A stretch of 64,000 nucleotides of DNA from VAXT01 sp963850415. GTDB taxonomy: Bacteria > Actinomycetota > Thermoleophilia > Gaiellales > Gaiellaceae. The notes under the pieces are model-generated. The model had not been told where the DNA came from. It saw nothing but the letters and a program-made list of their open reading frames with translations, and searched no databases. A program made the position numbers and the translations under genes. The stretch covers positions 372,001-436,000 of the forward strand of contig CAWKLE010000003.1 of assembly GCA_963850415.1 (NCBI GenBank), in the 5' to 3' direction. Position 1 is the first letter of the stretch, and every line of letters starts with the position of its first letter. Shown piece by piece: positions 48,215 through 57,234 of the stretch.

Positions 48215-49893
48215 GTGCAGCTCGCGCTCGACGCACTCGACCGGCTCGTGGACACGCTCGAGGAGCGGGGGACGCTGTCCGTCGTCGAGGCAGCTCGCGC
48301 CCTCTTCGCCACGTCCTCGATCCCCGACGGCCTGGCCCGATCGCTGCTCGAGGAGGTCACGGCCGGCGACAGTCGCGTCGTCTGCACGGGAACGACGGTC
48401 TCCCTCCTCGGGGGCCTCCCGGACCCGCTGCTGGAAGAAGCCACGCTCGTCGTCTTCGATCTCGAGACGACCGGGCTCGCGGCCGGCCGCGACCAGATCT
48501 GCGAGATCGGCGCGGTGCGCGTGCGGGGACTCGAGCTAGTGGGCTCGTTCCAGTCGCTCGTCAATCCGCGGGTCGCGCTCCCGGAGCCGATCGCGCGGCT
48601 GACCGGGCTTGCGCGAGCAGGAGCTCCGAGGCGCGCCGTCGATCTCGAGCGTGCTGCGCCGCTTCCTCGCGTTCGCGGGCGACGACCTGCTCGTGGCGCA
48701 CAACGCGCGGTTCGACCAGCGCTTCCTCGAGCAGCAGCTGGGCGATCAGAGACTGTCCGAGCCGCCACTTTGCACGGCCGCGCTCGCGCGCCGCCTGCTC
48801 GAAGGACGGCTCCGCCGCGTGGGGCTGGCCTCGCTCGCGCACTTCTTCGGCGTTCCGACGCAGCCCTGTCACCGCGCGCTGCCCGACGCCGAGGCGACGG
48901 CCCAGGTACTCGTGCACCTGATCGGGCTCGCCCAGGAACGCGGCGCGAGGACGCTGTCGGAGCTGCGCGCCCTGGCCGCGCCGCGCACGCGCAGGGTTCA
49001 CGGCAAGCGGCTCCTTGCCCGCGGCGCCCCGAGCAGGCCGGGCGTGTACCTGTTCCGCGACGGGCACGACCAGGTGCTCTACGTCGGCCGCGCCCGCGAC
49101 CTGCGCGCACGGCTCCGGTCCTACTTCCGCAGTGACCGCCAGCGGCCGTCGGTCGAGGCGGCCCTGCTCGCCCTGGCGCGGATCGAGTGGCGCGTGCTCG
49201 GCTCCGAGCTGGAGGCTGCGCTGGAGGAACTGCGCCTGATCCGCGAGCTGGAGCCGCCGGCGAACTCGCGGGGGCGCCGAAAGGAGCAGGGCGTCTACCT
49301 GCGGCGCCGCGGCGAGGAGTTCGTCGTCTCCAAGCAGGCGGGCCCACTCGGCCCGATCGGCTCCCGGCGGCAAGCCTCCCTCGCCGCTCGTGCGCTCGCC
49401 TCGTGCACGGACGCGGAGCTCGACGGCCTGCTCCAGGGCGGTCCGCTGCCGCGGCTGCGGGCACGGCTCGACCATCTGTCCGAGAGCCAGCGCTACGAGG
49501 AGGCGGCGCGCTTGCGCGACCGGATCGAGGCGCTGGAGAAGGTCGTCGAGCGCCTGCGCCGCCTGGACCGGCTGCGGCGACTCGAGCTCTGCCTGATCGC
49601 ACCGGCCGTGGAGCCGGGGTGGCAGAAAGCGTTCTTCGTCTCCGGAGGCGCTCTCCATGCGGTCCGCCCGCTGGCCCCGGGCGCGGGCGCGCAAATCGAG
49701 ATCGAAGCCGGCCTCGCACTCTGCCGATCCGCCGCCAGAGCCGGAGGACACGCTGACCGCGGCCGAAGCCGAAGATCTCATGCTCCTGCACGGCTTCATT
49801 CGGCGTCCTCCACCCGAGCTGGCCGTGCTCCCGCTCGACCCCGAACGGATCGCGGAGCACCTCGGTCGCAGGCGCCTTCCGCGGGCCGCATGA
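48215..49893 (+). CDS. DEDDh exonuclease fused to GIY-YIG (UvrC/Cho-like) nuclease, with two +1 frameshifts
   Basis: A repair nuclease like the mycobacterial DnaQ-UvrC fusion proteins. After an N-terminal helical region comes a DEDDh exonuclease (VVFDLETTGLAAGRDQICEIGAVRVRG, LVAHNARFDQRFL, CHRALPDAEAT), a GIY-YIG domain (GVYLFRDGHDQVLYVGRARDLRARLRSYF) and a UVR helix (ESQRYEEAARLRDRIEALEKV). One extra base near 48611 and another near 49722 break the frame; joined, it is about 558 residues and ends EHLGRRRLPRAA at 49893. GTG at 48215 follows the SOS box, so it is DNA-damage inducible. Confidence 0.87.
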
Positions 49894-49947
49894 CTACCGG
49901 CCGCGACCGAGGTGTAACGCAAGAGGCGCCCCGCGACAGATAGAGGT

Positions 49948-50469
49948 ATGGCCGTGCAATCGACTGGGACTCCCGAAGCGCGGTTCCGTCCCGTGTTCTC
50001 CCACCTCGGCGCGATCAGGGCCTACGCGCGGCGCCGCGGCTCCCTCGACGCCGACGCGCTCGCAGCCGAGGTGATGACCATCGCCTGGCGACGCCTCGCC
50101 GACGTGCCCGAGGACGACCCCCGGCCCTGGCTCTACGCCACGGCCAGGAACCTCCTGCTCGCGGAGTCGCGCAAGGTCGCGACGGAGCGCCGGCACCGGC
50201 ACGAGCTCGCCGCCCCGGAGCCCGCACCAGCCGTTTTCGAGCTCGACCCTCAGCTCGCCGCCGCTCTGAACGAGCTCTCGCCGCTCGACCGCGAGGCTCT
50301 CCTCCTGACCGCCTGGGAGGAACTGACACCGACGGAGGCGGCCCGCGCGCTCGGCATCAAGCCGACGGCCTTCCGCGTCCGCCTGCTGCGAGCCCGGCGG
50401 CGAGTCGAGGCGAAGCTCGCCGAAATCGCGACCGCACCCGACACCAAGCTGACCATGGAGAGGACATGA
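49948..50469 (+). CDS. ECF-type RNA polymerase sigma factor
   Basis: A 173-residue sigma-70-family protein. Region 2 is compact (FSHLGAIRAYARRRGSLDADALAAEVMTIAWRRLADVPEDDPRPWLYATARNLLLAESRK) and region 4 has the HTH (LSPLDREALLLTAWEELTPTEAARALGIKPTAFRVRLLRARRRVEAKL). ATG at 49948. It overlaps the next gene by 4 bases; that gene encodes a membrane protein in the position of an anti-sigma factor. Confidence 0.9.
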   Translation: MAVQSTGTPEARFRPVFSHLGAIRAYARRRGSLDADALAAEVMTIAWRRLADVPEDDPRPWLYATARNLLLAESRKVATERRHRHELAAPEPAPAVFELDPQLAAALNELSPLDREALLLTAWEELTPTEAARALGIKPTAFRVRLLRARRRVEAKLAEIATAPDTKLTMERT

Positions 50470-51155
50470 AGAGCGACGCGCTTCTCACCCGCCTGCAAGC
50501 CGCAAACCCGGAGCCACTGATCGTGCTGACCGACTCCTTCGACCTCTTCAACGAGATCACGGCGAGCCCTGGGGATCCGAGGCTGTCCACGTCGAAGCGC
50601 AAGCCGCTCATCCGCCGGCGCGGGCTGGCGCTCGCAGTCGCCTTCGCGGTCGCTGCGCTGCTCGCCTCGACGGCGTTCGCGATCTCGCGGCTCGTCGGCG
50701 GCGACGTCGTCGGGCCCGACGTGACGAGGGCCGAGTACCTCGCCGCGCAGAGCCGGCTCCAGCTGCCGCCCGGGGCGACCTGGCCCCGCTACCACCTCGG
50801 CCCCGCGAACAGCGTGACCGGTCGAGGCGCCGGCGGAGGGATCGCAGTCCTGAACGCGCAGAACGCGTGGGAGTGCTTCTGGGTGCGGGCGATCCGGACC
50901 GGTGACACCGCCGCCCAGGCACGGGCTCACGCCGCCCTGAACGCGTTGCTCGCGCACAACATCCTCGAGGCGCCGGCAGGTGCCTCCGAGAACTACACGC
51001 CGCCGAATCCGCCCAAGGTGCCGTACGTCGTCTTCGCGCACGACGGCGGCCTCGACTCGATCAGGGCGAACTACGCAGCCGCCGCCGCAGGGCACCCGCG
51101 CGGCCTCGCGCAAAGCTGCTACGCGAACTCGCCGGGAACGATCCCCGGCAAGTAG
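50466..51155 (+). CDS. Membrane-anchored partner of the ECF sigma factor (putative anti-sigma or sensor)
   Basis: A 229-residue protein with a short cytoplasmic N-terminus (LLTRLQAANPEPLIVLTDSFDLFNEITA), one helix (LALAVAFAVAALLASTAFAISRL, residues about 55-77) and an outer domain with two cysteines (WECFWVRAI, QSCYANSPG). There is no HxxxCxxC zinc anti-sigma motif. Placement directly after the sigma gene with a 4-base overlap suggests it regulates the sigma factor, which is inference. Confidence 0.7.
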   Translation: MKSDALLTRLQAANPEPLIVLTDSFDLFNEITASPGDPRLSTSKRKPLIRRRGLALAVAFAVAALLASTAFAISRLVGGDVVGPDVTRAEYLAAQSRLQLPPGATWPRYHLGPANSVTGRGAGGGIAVLNAQNAWECFWVRAIRTGDTAAQARAHAALNALLAHNILEAPAGASENYTPPNPPKVPYVVFAHDGGLDSIRANYAAAAAGHPRGLAQSCYANSPGTIPGK

Positions 51156-51158
51156 CCC

Positions 51159-52682
51159 TCAGCGCCGGCCGACGACGAGGTTCACCTTGGTCCCGCGCTT
51201 GCGCACCGCGCCGGCCTTCGGGCTCTGGGAGAGCACCTTGCCGACCCGGGTCACCGCCGAACGCGCCCGGCGCACGCTGCCGGTCATGCAGTTGGCGCGA
51301 CCGATCCTCTTGCGCGCGACCGCGAGGCGCATCCCGAGCACGCGCGGGACGACGCACTTGACCGGCGGCGCGGGCGGCGGGACTCCAAGCGGGTCGCGGA
51401 CGAAGACGTCCGTGAAGCGATTCGAGTCCCCGGGAACGAGGTTCGAGGCGTCCGACTCGAAAACCGCGAGGTACCCGTTTCCGCCGATGGCCGGTCGCAC
51501 GCTGTCGCCGTTCGACTCCTGTCCACCCGCGGCGACGCTGACGCGCTTCGTCGCACCGCTTCGACGGTCGTAGACGAACACGTCGGTCGCGCCGTTCGTG
51601 TCGCCGGGGACGAGGTTCGACGCCTCCGAGTAGAAGGCGACGTAGCGCCCGTCGGCACTGATCGACGGCCGGAAGCTGTCGCTGTTCGACTGGGTACCCG
51701 AGTCGTCCACGCTGACGCGGGTCGTGACCGTCGTCGCGCGGTCGTTGACGAACACGTCGAAGGAGTCGTTCGTGTCGCCCCAGACGAGATCCCAGTCGTC
51801 CGAGTCGAAGGCGACGTAGCGGCCGTCCGCGCTGATCGACGGACGCTGGCTGTCGCCCTCGGCCTCGTAGTGGCCGGTGTACTCGCTCACGCGCTCGGTG
51901 GTGTTCGCCTGCAGGTCGCGCACGAAGATGTCTCCGCCCTCGTTCTGGTCGTCGGGAATCAGGTTGTCCGCGAAGGACTGGTAGGCGACGAACTTGCCGT
52001 CCGCGCTCAGCACCGGCGAGGCGCTCTCGAGATCGCCCTGCACGCCGGCGGTACTGACGCTCACGTTGACCGCGGTTCCCGTCTGCCGGTCGTACACGAA
52101 TGCGTCGCGGAGGTTGTTCGCGTCCCCGTTGACGATGTTCGACGCAGTAGATGTGAATGCGACGAGGCGTCCGTCCCCGCTCAGGGACGGCTGGTCGCTG
52201 CTCCCGTTCGCCTGGCTCCCGTCGAAGCCGACGCTGACCCGAGTGGTCGTGTTCGCCTGGCGGTCGCGGATGAAGATGTCGTTCGCGTCGTTGGTGTCGC
52301 CGTCGACGAGGTTCGACGCGGCCGACGAGAAGGCGACGAAGCGCCCGTCGTAGCTGAGCGCCGGCGCGAAGCTGTCGCCGTTCGCCTCGACGCCCGAGCT
52401 GCTGACGCTGACGCGCGTGGTCTCACCCGTGTGGAGGTCGCGGACGAAGACGTCCCGGGCGCCGTTCGTGTCGTTGTGGACGAGGTTCGACGCGTCCGAG
52501 TAGAACGCGACGTAGTGGCTGTCGGCGCTGATCGCCGGCACGAAGCTGTTGCCGTCCCCCTGCGCGCCGCCGGTCGCCGTGCTGACGCGCGTCGTCGAGC
52601 CCGGCCCTGCTCCTGCAGCCTGCAGGACGAGCAGTGCTGCCCCCACGCACGCCAGACGGATGGCGCCTTTCCCCCACCGCAC
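51159..52682 (-). CDS. Secreted beta-propeller (PD40-like) protein with C-terminal PASTA domain
   Basis: A 507-residue protein with an N-terminal signal-like helix (IRLACVGAALLVLQAAGAG). It carries about seven repeats of roughly 55-60 residues with the core GDSFAPALSYDGRFVAFSSAASNLVDGDTNDANDIFIRDRQ, a TolB/PD40-type propeller. A PASTA-like domain ends it (VPRVLGMRLAVARKRIGRANC...GKVLSQSPKAGAVRKRGTKVNLVVG). Binding of envelope or cell-wall components is plausible but unproven. It converges on the sigma-operon genes 4 bases away. Confidence 0.87.
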   Translation of the reverse strand: MRWGKGAIRLACVGAALLVLQAAGAGPGSTTRVSTATGGAQGDGNSFVPAISADSHYVAFYSDASNLVHNDTNGARDVFVRDLHTGETTRVSVSSSGVEANGDSFAPALSYDGRFVAFSSAASNLVDGDTNDANDIFIRDRQANTTTRVSVGFDGSQANGSSDQPSLSGDGRLVAFTSTASNIVNGDANNLRDAFVYDRQTGTAVNVSVSTAGVQGDLESASPVLSADGKFVAYQSFADNLIPDDQNEGGDIFVRDLQANTTERVSEYTGHYEAEGDSQRPSISADGRYVAFDSDDWDLVWGDTNDSFDVFVNDRATTVTTRVSVDDSGTQSNSDSFRPSISADGRYVAFYSEASNLVPGDTNGATDVFVYDRRSGATKRVSVAAGGQESNGDSVRPAIGGNGYLAVFESDASNLVPGDSNRFTDVFVRDPLGVPPPAPPVKCVVPRVLGMRLAVARKRIGRANCMTGSVRRARSAVTRVGKVLSQSPKAGAVRKRGTKVNLVVGRR

Positions 52683-52733
52683 GCGTAGGTTCTAACTCGA
52701 TTCCGCCTGCGCGCCAAGCCGGAACCGTCGCGC

Positions 52734-53906
52734 TCAGGCCACCTGGGTGCGCGCGACGTTCTCGAGCGCGGCCCGAACGCCCACCGCGAGGGCGCCCGCG
52801 AGCACCGCCGCCTCGCCGACCGTCGACACCTCGACCTGCGGCGGGTAGGGCAGCCACGAGGCGAGGAGCCGCCGGACCGGCTCGAGCAGGAGATCGCCGT
52901 TCGAGCCGATCCCGCCTCCGAGGACGACGAGCTCGACGTCGACGACCGCGGCGACGGGCGCGAGATGCAGCGCGATGCGCCGGCCGACCTCGGCCACGAC
53001 GAGCCGCGCCGCCTCGTCGCCCTGGCGCGCGGCGTCGAACACCGAGCGCGCCTCGAAGGGCGCCCGCAGGCTCGTCCCTTCGTGCTGCTCTGCGACCTCG
53101 GCCGAGAGCTCGGCAATCTGGGGAGCGGACGGGTCGACGTCCTCGTCGAGCGCGTCGAGGGCGAAGTCGATCTCCCCGGCGAAGCCGTGCCGCCCGGTGT
53201 GGAGCTCGCCGCGGAGCACGATCCCGGCCCCCATGCCGGTCCCGACCGACAGGAAGACGAAGTCGTCGACGCCACGCGCCACGCCGAGCCAGCGCTCGCC
53301 GAGGGCCGCGAGGTTGATGTCGTTCTCGAGCATGATCGGCAGGCCGAGGCGCGCCTCGAGCTCGGCCTCGAAGGGCCGTCCCTCGAGTCCGGGCACGTTC
53401 GCGGCGAGCTGGAGCGTCCCGTCGGCGGCGCCCGTGACTCCCGGCACGCCGACGACCACTCCGTCGATCAGGTCGCCGGGCAGGCCGGCCGCGGAGACGA
53501 GCGCGTCGCGCAGCTCGGCCACGGCCGCGAGTGCCCGCTCCGCGTCGGCGCCCTGGAGCTCGACGTCCTGACGCGCGCGGATCGTCCCGCTGAGGTCGCA
53601 GATCGCACCGCGCAGGAACCGTGCCCCGAGGTCGAGCCCGAGGACGAGCGCAGCCTCCGGAACCGGTTCGAAGTAGACGGCGCCGTAGCTCGGCCCGCTC
53701 GGAGCCTCGGCGCTCTCGCGCACGAGCCCGGCCTCGACCAACGAGCGGAGCGCGAGCGAGACCGTCGGCTTCGAGATCCCGGCCCGTCGCGAGATCTCCG
53801 CCCGCGAGACCGGGGCGAGGTCGCGCACGAGCTCGAGCACCGTCTGCTCGTTGAGACGCTTGAGGAGCGGCGGCGCCGCCGACGTCCGAGAAGTCGTTTC
53901 GGCCAT
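52734..53906 (-). CDS. ROK family transcriptional repressor (NagC/XylR type)
   Basis: A 390-residue regulator. An N-terminal winged helix (LLKRLNEQTVLELVRDLAPVSRAEISRRAGISKPTVSLALRSLVEAGLV) is joined to a ROK sugar-kinase-like domain (VLGLDLGARFLRGAICDLSG, VGVPGVTG, ENDINLAALGERWLG, FLSVGTGMGAGIVL). The zinc motif cysteines usual for ROK enzymes are replaced (GRHGFAGEIDF without CxCGxxGC), as expected for a sensor with no kinase activity. ATG at 53906 is preferred to TTG at 53927. It diverges from the sugar operon and probably represses it until an amino-sugar ligand binds. Confidence 0.92.
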   Translation of the reverse strand: MAETTSRTSAAPPLLKRLNEQTVLELVRDLAPVSRAEISRRAGISKPTVSLALRSLVEAGLVRESAEAPSGPSYGAVYFEPVPEAALVLGLDLGARFLRGAICDLSGTIRARQDVELQGADAERALAAVAELRDALVSAAGLPGDLIDGVVVGVPGVTGAADGTLQLAANVPGLEGRPFEAELEARLGLPIMLENDINLAALGERWLGVARGVDDFVFLSVGTGMGAGIVLRGELHTGRHGFAGEIDFALDALDEDVDPSAPQIAELSAEVAEQHEGTSLRAPFEARSVFDAARQGDEAARLVVAEVGRRIALHLAPVAAVVDVELVVLGGGIGSNGDLLLEPVRRLLASWLPYPPQVEVSTVGEAAVLAGALAVGVRAALENVARTQVA

Positions 53907-53923
53907 CTCGTCAAGAAGCCTTA
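53907..53923 (-). promoter_or_regulatory. Candidate ROK operator, copy 1 (immediately before the regulator ATG)
   Basis: Read leftward: TAAGGCTTCTTGACGAG. It matches the rightward site at 53986-54002 at 13 of 17 positions in opposite orientation. It touches the regulator start codon, suggesting autoregulation. Confidence 0.5.
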
Positions 53924-53947
53924 CCAAATCTCGTGGACGGATGCGAG

Positions 53948-53976
53948 TTGACTCCCACCGCCGAGTGCGTTATCTA
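53948..53976 (+). promoter_or_regulatory. Promoter of the amino-sugar operon
   Basis: TTGACT at 53948-53953 and TATCTA at 53971-53976, 17 bases apart. It lies between the two candidate ROK operators. Confidence 0.6.
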
Positions 53977-53985
53977 TCCACCCTG

Positions 53986-54002
53986 TAAAGGTACTTAACG
54001 AG
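53986..54002 (+). promoter_or_regulatory. Candidate ROK operator, copy 2 (in the operon leader)
   Basis: TAAAGGTACTTAACGAG, related to copy 1 on the other strand. It lies just after the predicted transcription start of the sugar operon, a good position for repression. Confidence 0.5.
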
Positions 54003-54026
54003 AAATCCTGGGTGAGGAGGCTCTCG

Positions 54027-55361
54027 ATGATCCGCGTCATCGCCACACTGTCCGTCGTCCTGGGTGCGCTGGCTCTTGCCGGTTGCGGGGGCGGCGGCTC
54101 GAAGAACTCGTCGTCGAAGGACACTGCGGCGACGGACAAGACCCCGGTCACGCTCACGTTCTGGAGCCCCTTCACCGCCCGCGAGCTCAAGGTCATGAAC
54201 GCGGGGCTCGCGAAGTTCCACAAGAAGTACCCATGGATCACGGTCAAGAGCGTCGGCGCGATCACGGCCGACAAGCTGACCGCCGCGATCCACGCCGGCA
54301 ACCCGCCGGACGTGGCTTCGATGTTCGAGACCGACAACCTGGGCGCGTTCTGCAACTCGGGAGCCTGGCAGGACCTGAACCGCTACATCGACGCGGACAA
54401 GTTCGACATGAACCAGTTCCCGAAGACGATCCGGGACTACACGGCCTACAAGGACAAGCGCTGCGCGCTTCCCTTCCTCGCCGACTCGTACGGCCTCTAC
54501 TACAACAAGAAGATGCTCGCCGACGCGGGCATCGCCGGCCCGCCGAAGACCGTCGACGAACTGGCTGCGGACGCGAAGAAGCTCACGGTCCGCAATCCGG
54601 ACGGCTCGCTGAAGGTCGTCGGCTTCGACCCGCTGATGGGCTGGTACGAGAACGCGCCGGTCCACTGGGGGCCGATGTGGGGCGCGAGCTGGATGAAGGG
54701 CGACAAGTCGGGCCTCGCCGACAGCCCCGGCTGGGAAGAGATGGCCCGCTGGCAGAAGAAGCTCATCGACTGGTACGGGTACGACAACCTCGTCCGCTGG
54801 CAGGCGAGCTCGGGCGACGAGTTCTCGGCCTCGAACGCTTTCGAGACCGGCAAGGTCGCGATGAACCTCGACGGCGAGTACCGCATCGGCTTCATCAAGG
54901 CCGAGGCGCCGGAGCTCGACTTCGGGACCGCGCCGCTGCCCGTCTCGAAGCCGGATCTCTTCGGCACGGGCTTCGTGATCGGGACGATCATGGGCCTGCC
55001 GAAGGGCGCGAAGCACCCCGACCCGGCGTGGCTCTTCCTGAAGTACTTCTCGACCGACCCGACGACGCTCGCCCAGATGGCAAACGGTCTGCAGAACATC
55101 CCGTCCACACTCGCCTCGCTGAAGTCGCCGGAGCTCAAGCTCGACCCCAGGTTCAAGACGTTCCTGAACGTCTTCGCCAACCCGAAGTCGAGCACGCAGC
55201 CCGTGCTCTCGATCGGCGCGCAGAACCAGACGCTGTTCGCGTCGTTCCTGGAGAAGTGGCAGGCGGGACACGTGAAGGACGAAGATCTCCATGACGGGAT
55301 CGCGAACGTGGACAAGCAGATCAACGCAGCGCTCGAGCAGGCTGGAAGCAACGTGCCGTGA
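54027..55361 (+). CDS. Sugar ABC transporter substrate-binding lipoprotein
   Basis: Captures an oligosaccharide outside the membrane. The 444-residue precursor has a lipoprotein signal (LSVVLGALALAGCGGGG) and the family-1 solute-binding fold (TLTFWSPFTARELKVMNAGLAKFHKKYP, NPPDVASMF, YGLYYNKKMLADAGI, GKVAMNLDGEYRIG). It resembles chitobiose and N-acetylglucosamine binders by context only. ATG at 54027 is chosen over GTG at 54012 because GAGGAGG (54013-54019) then serves as the ribosome site. GTGA overlap with the next gene. Confidence 0.9.
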   Translation: MIRVIATLSVVLGALALAGCGGGGSKNSSSKDTAATDKTPVTLTFWSPFTARELKVMNAGLAKFHKKYPWITVKSVGAITADKLTAAIHAGNPPDVASMFETDNLGAFCNSGAWQDLNRYIDADKFDMNQFPKTIRDYTAYKDKRCALPFLADSYGLYYNKKMLADAGIAGPPKTVDELAADAKKLTVRNPDGSLKVVGFDPLMGWYENAPVHWGPMWGASWMKGDKSGLADSPGWEEMARWQKKLIDWYGYDNLVRWQASSGDEFSASNAFETGKVAMNLDGEYRIGFIKAEAPELDFGTAPLPVSKPDLFGTGFVIGTIMGLPKGAKHPDPAWLFLKYFSTDPTTLAQMANGLQNIPSTLASLKSPELKLDPRFKTFLNVFANPKSSTQPVLSIGAQNQTLFASFLEKWQAGHVKDEDLHDGIANVDKQINAALEQAGSNVP

Positions 55362-56356
55362 GCACCGCTGAGGGTGTCCTTGCCCTCACCGGGCCGGCGG
55401 CGGTCGCGCGCCTGAAGGCAAAGAAGCGGGCCGCCTGGCGCCGCCGCGCGCTCGTCTTGCTCCTGATGAGCCCCTGGATCGTGGGCTTCACCGCGTTCTT
55501 CGGCTATCCGCTCGTCTCGAGCCTGTTCCTCTCGTTCACGCACTACGACCTGCTCTCGTCGCCGCGCTGGGTCGGACTCGCGAACTACAAGTTCCTGTTC
55601 CAGCAGGACCAACAGGTGTGGCCGGCGGTCAAGAACACGCTCTGGCTGATGGCCTTCTTCGTCCCGCTCCAGGTCCTCTTCGCGTTCGGTGTCGCGCTCA
55701 TGCTCTCGCGCGCGCGACGCGGGATCGGGTTCTTCCGGACGGTCTTCTATCTCCCGGCGCTCGCCCCGGTGGTGGCGGCGACGCTCGCGTTCGTCTACCT
55801 GCTGAACCCGGCGACGGGCCCCGTGAACATCGCACTTGGCCACCTCGGCATCCAGGGCCCGCTCTGGTTCAACTCTCCCTCGTGGTCGAAGCCGTCGCTG
55901 ACCCTGCTCGGCCTCTGGGGGGTCGGCAACCTCATGATCATCTTCCTGGCCGCGGTCATCGACGTGCCGCGCCACCTCTACGAGTCGTCGCAACTGGACG
56001 GCGCGGGCCCGCTCCAGCGCATCCGCTACGTGACGCTCCCGTCGATCAGCCCGGTGATCCTGTTCGCGGTCGTGATCGGGGTCATCGACAGCATGCAGTA
56101 CTTCACGCAGGCCTACGTCGCCGCCGGCGTCGCCCAGGGCGCGGCCGCTTCCGAGAGCGCCACGAACCTCGGCTACCCGGAGGACTCGACGCTCTTCTAC
56201 CCCGTGCTCCTCTACCAGCAGGGATTCCGCTACTTCAACATGGGCTACGCGTCGGCGATGGCAATGCTCCTGCTCGTCGTCGCGCTCGCGGTCACGCTCC
56301 TGATCTTGCGCAGCTCGCGGCTCTGGGTCTTCTACCAGGGGGCAGGGCGGAGATGA
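55358..56356 (+). CDS. Sugar ABC transporter permease (MalF-type)
   Basis: A 332-residue inner-membrane permease with about six helices (ALVLLLMSPWIVGFTAFFGYPLVSSLFLSF, LMAFFVPLQVLFAFGVALML, GVGNLMIIFLAAVIDVP, MLLLVVALAVTLLIL). The EAA loop for the ATPase is YESSQLDGAGPLQRIRYVTLPSISP. GTG start overlaps the binding-protein stop by 4 bases; the end overlaps the second permease by 4 bases. Confidence 0.93.
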   Translation: MSTAEGVLALTGPAAVARLKAKKRAAWRRRALVLLLMSPWIVGFTAFFGYPLVSSLFLSFTHYDLLSSPRWVGLANYKFLFQQDQQVWPAVKNTLWLMAFFVPLQVLFAFGVALMLSRARRGIGFFRTVFYLPALAPVVAATLAFVYLLNPATGPVNIALGHLGIQGPLWFNSPSWSKPSLTLLGLWGVGNLMIIFLAAVIDVPRHLYESSQLDGAGPLQRIRYVTLPSISPVILFAVVIGVIDSMQYFTQAYVAAGVAQGAAASESATNLGYPEDSTLFYPVLLYQQGFRYFNMGYASAMAMLLLVVALAVTLLILRSSRLWVFYQGAGRR

Positions 56357-57234
56357 GCACTGCCGCACCGGCCGTGGTGCTCGAGCGGCGCAAGCCACCG
56401 GCGGCCGTGCGCCGCAAGCGGCTCCTGATCTCGGTCGCCGACCACTCCTTGCTGATCGCCGTGTCGATCATGTTCCTCGCGCCGTTCGCCTTCATCGTGC
56501 TCACGTCGCTGATGACGAACGAGCAGGCGCTCTCGCCCAGGCTCTGGCCGAGCCCGTTTCGATGGGCCAACTTCACGGACGTGTTCCACACAGCGCCGAT
56601 CTGGCGCTACGCGCTGAACACGACCATCTACGCAGTGCTCGCGACCGTCGGCGTGCTCGTTTCGAGCATCCCGGTCGCGTACGCGCTCTCGAGGCTGCGC
56701 TGGAAGGGCCGGGACGTCGCCTTCATCCTCGTGCTGATCGCAATGATGCTGCCCGTCCAGATCACGGTCATCCCGGTCTACGTCCTCTTCTCGAAGCTCC
56801 ACCTGATCGGGTCGCTCTGGCCGCTGATCATCCCGAACTTCCTGGGCGACGCGTTCTCGATCTTCCTCCTGCGCCAGTTCTTCCTGACCATTCCCGAGGA
56901 GTACTCGGACGCGGCTCGGGTGGACGGGTGCGGCGAGCTCCGGATCCTCGTCTCAGTCTTCCTGCGGCTCGCGAAGCCGGCGATCGCGGCGGTTGCGCTG
57001 TTCGAGTTCCTGTTCTGCTTCAACGACTTCTTCGGGCCGCTCCTGTACACGAGCGAGAACCCGAACCACTGGACGCTCTCACTCGGCCTCGCGCAGTTCC
57101 GGACGATCTACCAGGTGCAGTGGAACCTGACCATGGCCGCGACGCTGCTCTTCATGGCGCCGGTGATCATCGTCTTCTTCCTGGCACAGCGGGCATTCGT
57201 CGAGGGCGTGACCCTGACCGGGGTGAAGGGATGA
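56353..57234 (+). CDS. Sugar ABC transporter permease (MalG-type)
   Basis: A 293-residue partner permease. Helices include SLLIAVSIMFLAPFAFIVLTSLM, YALNTTIYAVLATVGVLVSSIPVAYAL and FILVLIAMMLPVQITVIPVYVLF; the EAA loop is YSDAARVDGCGELRILVSVFLRLAKP. It forms the channel with the MalF-type protein. ATG at 56353, 4-base overlaps on both sides, so the operon is tightly coupled. Confidence 0.93.
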   Translation: MSTAAPAVVLERRKPPAAVRRKRLLISVADHSLLIAVSIMFLAPFAFIVLTSLMTNEQALSPRLWPSPFRWANFTDVFHTAPIWRYALNTTIYAVLATVGVLVSSIPVAYALSRLRWKGRDVAFILVLIAMMLPVQITVIPVYVLFSKLHLIGSLWPLIIPNFLGDAFSIFLLRQFFLTIPEEYSDAARVDGCGELRILVSVFLRLAKPAIAAVALFEFLFCFNDFFGPLLYTSENPNHWTLSLGLAQFRTIYQVQWNLTMAATLLFMAPVIIVFFLAQRAFVEGVTLTGVKG

